Origin: UBA961 sp049426725
Lineage (GTDB): Bacteria; Bacteroidota; Ignavibacteria; Kapaibacteriales; UBA961
Reading direction: 5' to 3'
DNA: 64,000 nt
Assembly (NCBI GenBank): GCA_049426725.1
Contig: JBMSYN010000008.1
Span: 1 to 64,000 of the forward strand
Every line of letters starts with the position of its first letter. Positions within the stretch are counted from its first letter, which is position 1. Below the pieces are notes generated by a model. That model searched no databases. It worked only from the letters and a program-made list of their open reading frames with translations, and had not been told where the DNA came from. Below are positions 63,729 to 64,000 of the stretch, one piece after another. The position numbers were made by a program, and so were the translations under genes.

Positions 63729-64000
63729 ATGCTACATAAATTACTTTCATCGCTGAAAAGTGTACCCACTCAATCATCATTGAAGCACGATGCATTTTTC
63801 AATTCACTCAGAGAGAAAGAGTTTTCCCGACTTGATAAAGCCGGTCATGTATACCTTGATTATACAGGTGGAAATCTCTATGCAGAATCACAACTGAATC
63901 AACATCAATCAATGTTGCGCGATCAAGTATTTGGAAATCCTCATTCAACAAATCCTTCTTCACAGCATGCAACAAAACTTGCTGAGGAGGCTAGGCAGGA
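63729..64000 (+). CDS. class V aminotransferase (cysteine desulfurase / Moco-sulfurase-like), 5' part
   Basis: About 90 codons are visible before the window ends. The translation begins MLHKLLSSLKSVPTQ and includes HVYLDYTGGNLYAESQLNQH and FGNPHSTNPSSQHATKLAEEAR. This is the PLP-enzyme N-terminus shared by class V aminotransferases, notably molybdenum-cofactor sulfurase-like members (YLDYTG and GNPHSxNPSS). The PLP lysine lies beyond the edge, so the exact role is open. Confidence 0.8.
   Translation, partial: MLHKLLSSLKSVPTQSSLKHDAFFNSLREKEFSRLDKAGHVYLDYTGGNLYAESQLNQHQSMLRDQVFGNPHSTNPSSQHATKLAEEARQ

Noticed and set aside
60..64000. CRISPR arrays, insertion sequences, prophage, toxin-antitoxin or defence islands
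   Set aside because: No regular direct repeats, transposase, phage or defence-gene signatures were found in any frame I read.

Overview
The window is a compact bacterial chromosome segment of roughly 40% GC by eye. It has about 47 protein genes, one tRNA, and no rRNA, insertion sequence, prophage or CRISPR array that I can see. Four signs point to the Bacteroidota / FCB group. First, the tRNA-Thr gene has a textbook Bacteroidota promoter (TTTG, 19 bases, TAATTTTG). Second, a 1398-residue secreted protein combines choice-of-anchor-type repeats with a type IX secretion (T9SS) C-terminal sorting domain. Third, lipoproteins are numerous. Fourth, a DUF2723 membrane protein and MarR-YceI pairing are present. 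The choice-of-anchor plus T9SS style recalls Ignavibacteria or Kapabacteria, but that placement is inference. No gap between genes exceeds about 150 bases. Most co-directional neighbours overlap at ATGA, TTGA or TGATG junctions, and several convergent pairs overlap at their 3' ends.

Layout: 1-1.7 kb holds an AT-rich YARHG lipoprotein and a DUF2306 membrane protein. 1.7-6 kb holds recF, a ClpB-like gene that stops after its first ATPase domain, pdxH and a TroA-type metal-binding lipoprotein. 6-10.5 kb is ybbR-like, dnaG and an M28 peptidase. 10.4-12 kb has folC and tRNA-Thr. 12-18.2 kb is a tightly coupled tatD-tcdA-RND pump-ggt string. 18.2-28.2 kb runs moxR, a DUF885 lipoprotein, rnr, an M61 peptidase, ptrB and two unknown membrane proteins. 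28-29.6 kb is an ALDH8-type aldehyde dehydrogenase on the minus strand.

29.7-38.7 kb is a coupled series: metal permease, T9SS protein, alpha/beta hydrolase, small lipoprotein, folP, DUF2723. 38.7-43.9 kb is a minus-strand block of a beta-barrel protein, pyk, murQ, a short-chain dehydrogenase and a Xer recombinase. 44-59 kb on the plus strand holds an acyl-CoA carboxylase subunit, a WG-repeat lipoprotein, rhomboid, arfB, a CrtI-family desaturase, a NagZ-type GH3, an RsmB-like methyltransferase, purH, an MsbA-like ABC exporter, leuS and a LolC/E-like permease. 59-63.7 kb holds folA, a small muconolactone-isomerase-like protein, a second aldehyde dehydrogenase, yceI, marR, a DUF1801 protein and a VOC protein. 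The right edge cuts a class V aminotransferase.

Most of this is housekeeping: replication and repair (recF, dnaG), translation and RNA (leuS, arfB, rnr, tcdA, rsmB-like), folate (folC, folP, folA, unlinked), purine synthesis, peptidoglycan recycling (murQ, nagZ) and peptide turnover (M28, M61, DUF885, PtrB, Ggt). I did not find a clearly new multi-gene system. The items most worth a second look are the half-length ClpB, the near-perfect 32-base palindrome inside the marR promoter, and the two uncharacterised membrane genes after ptrB.
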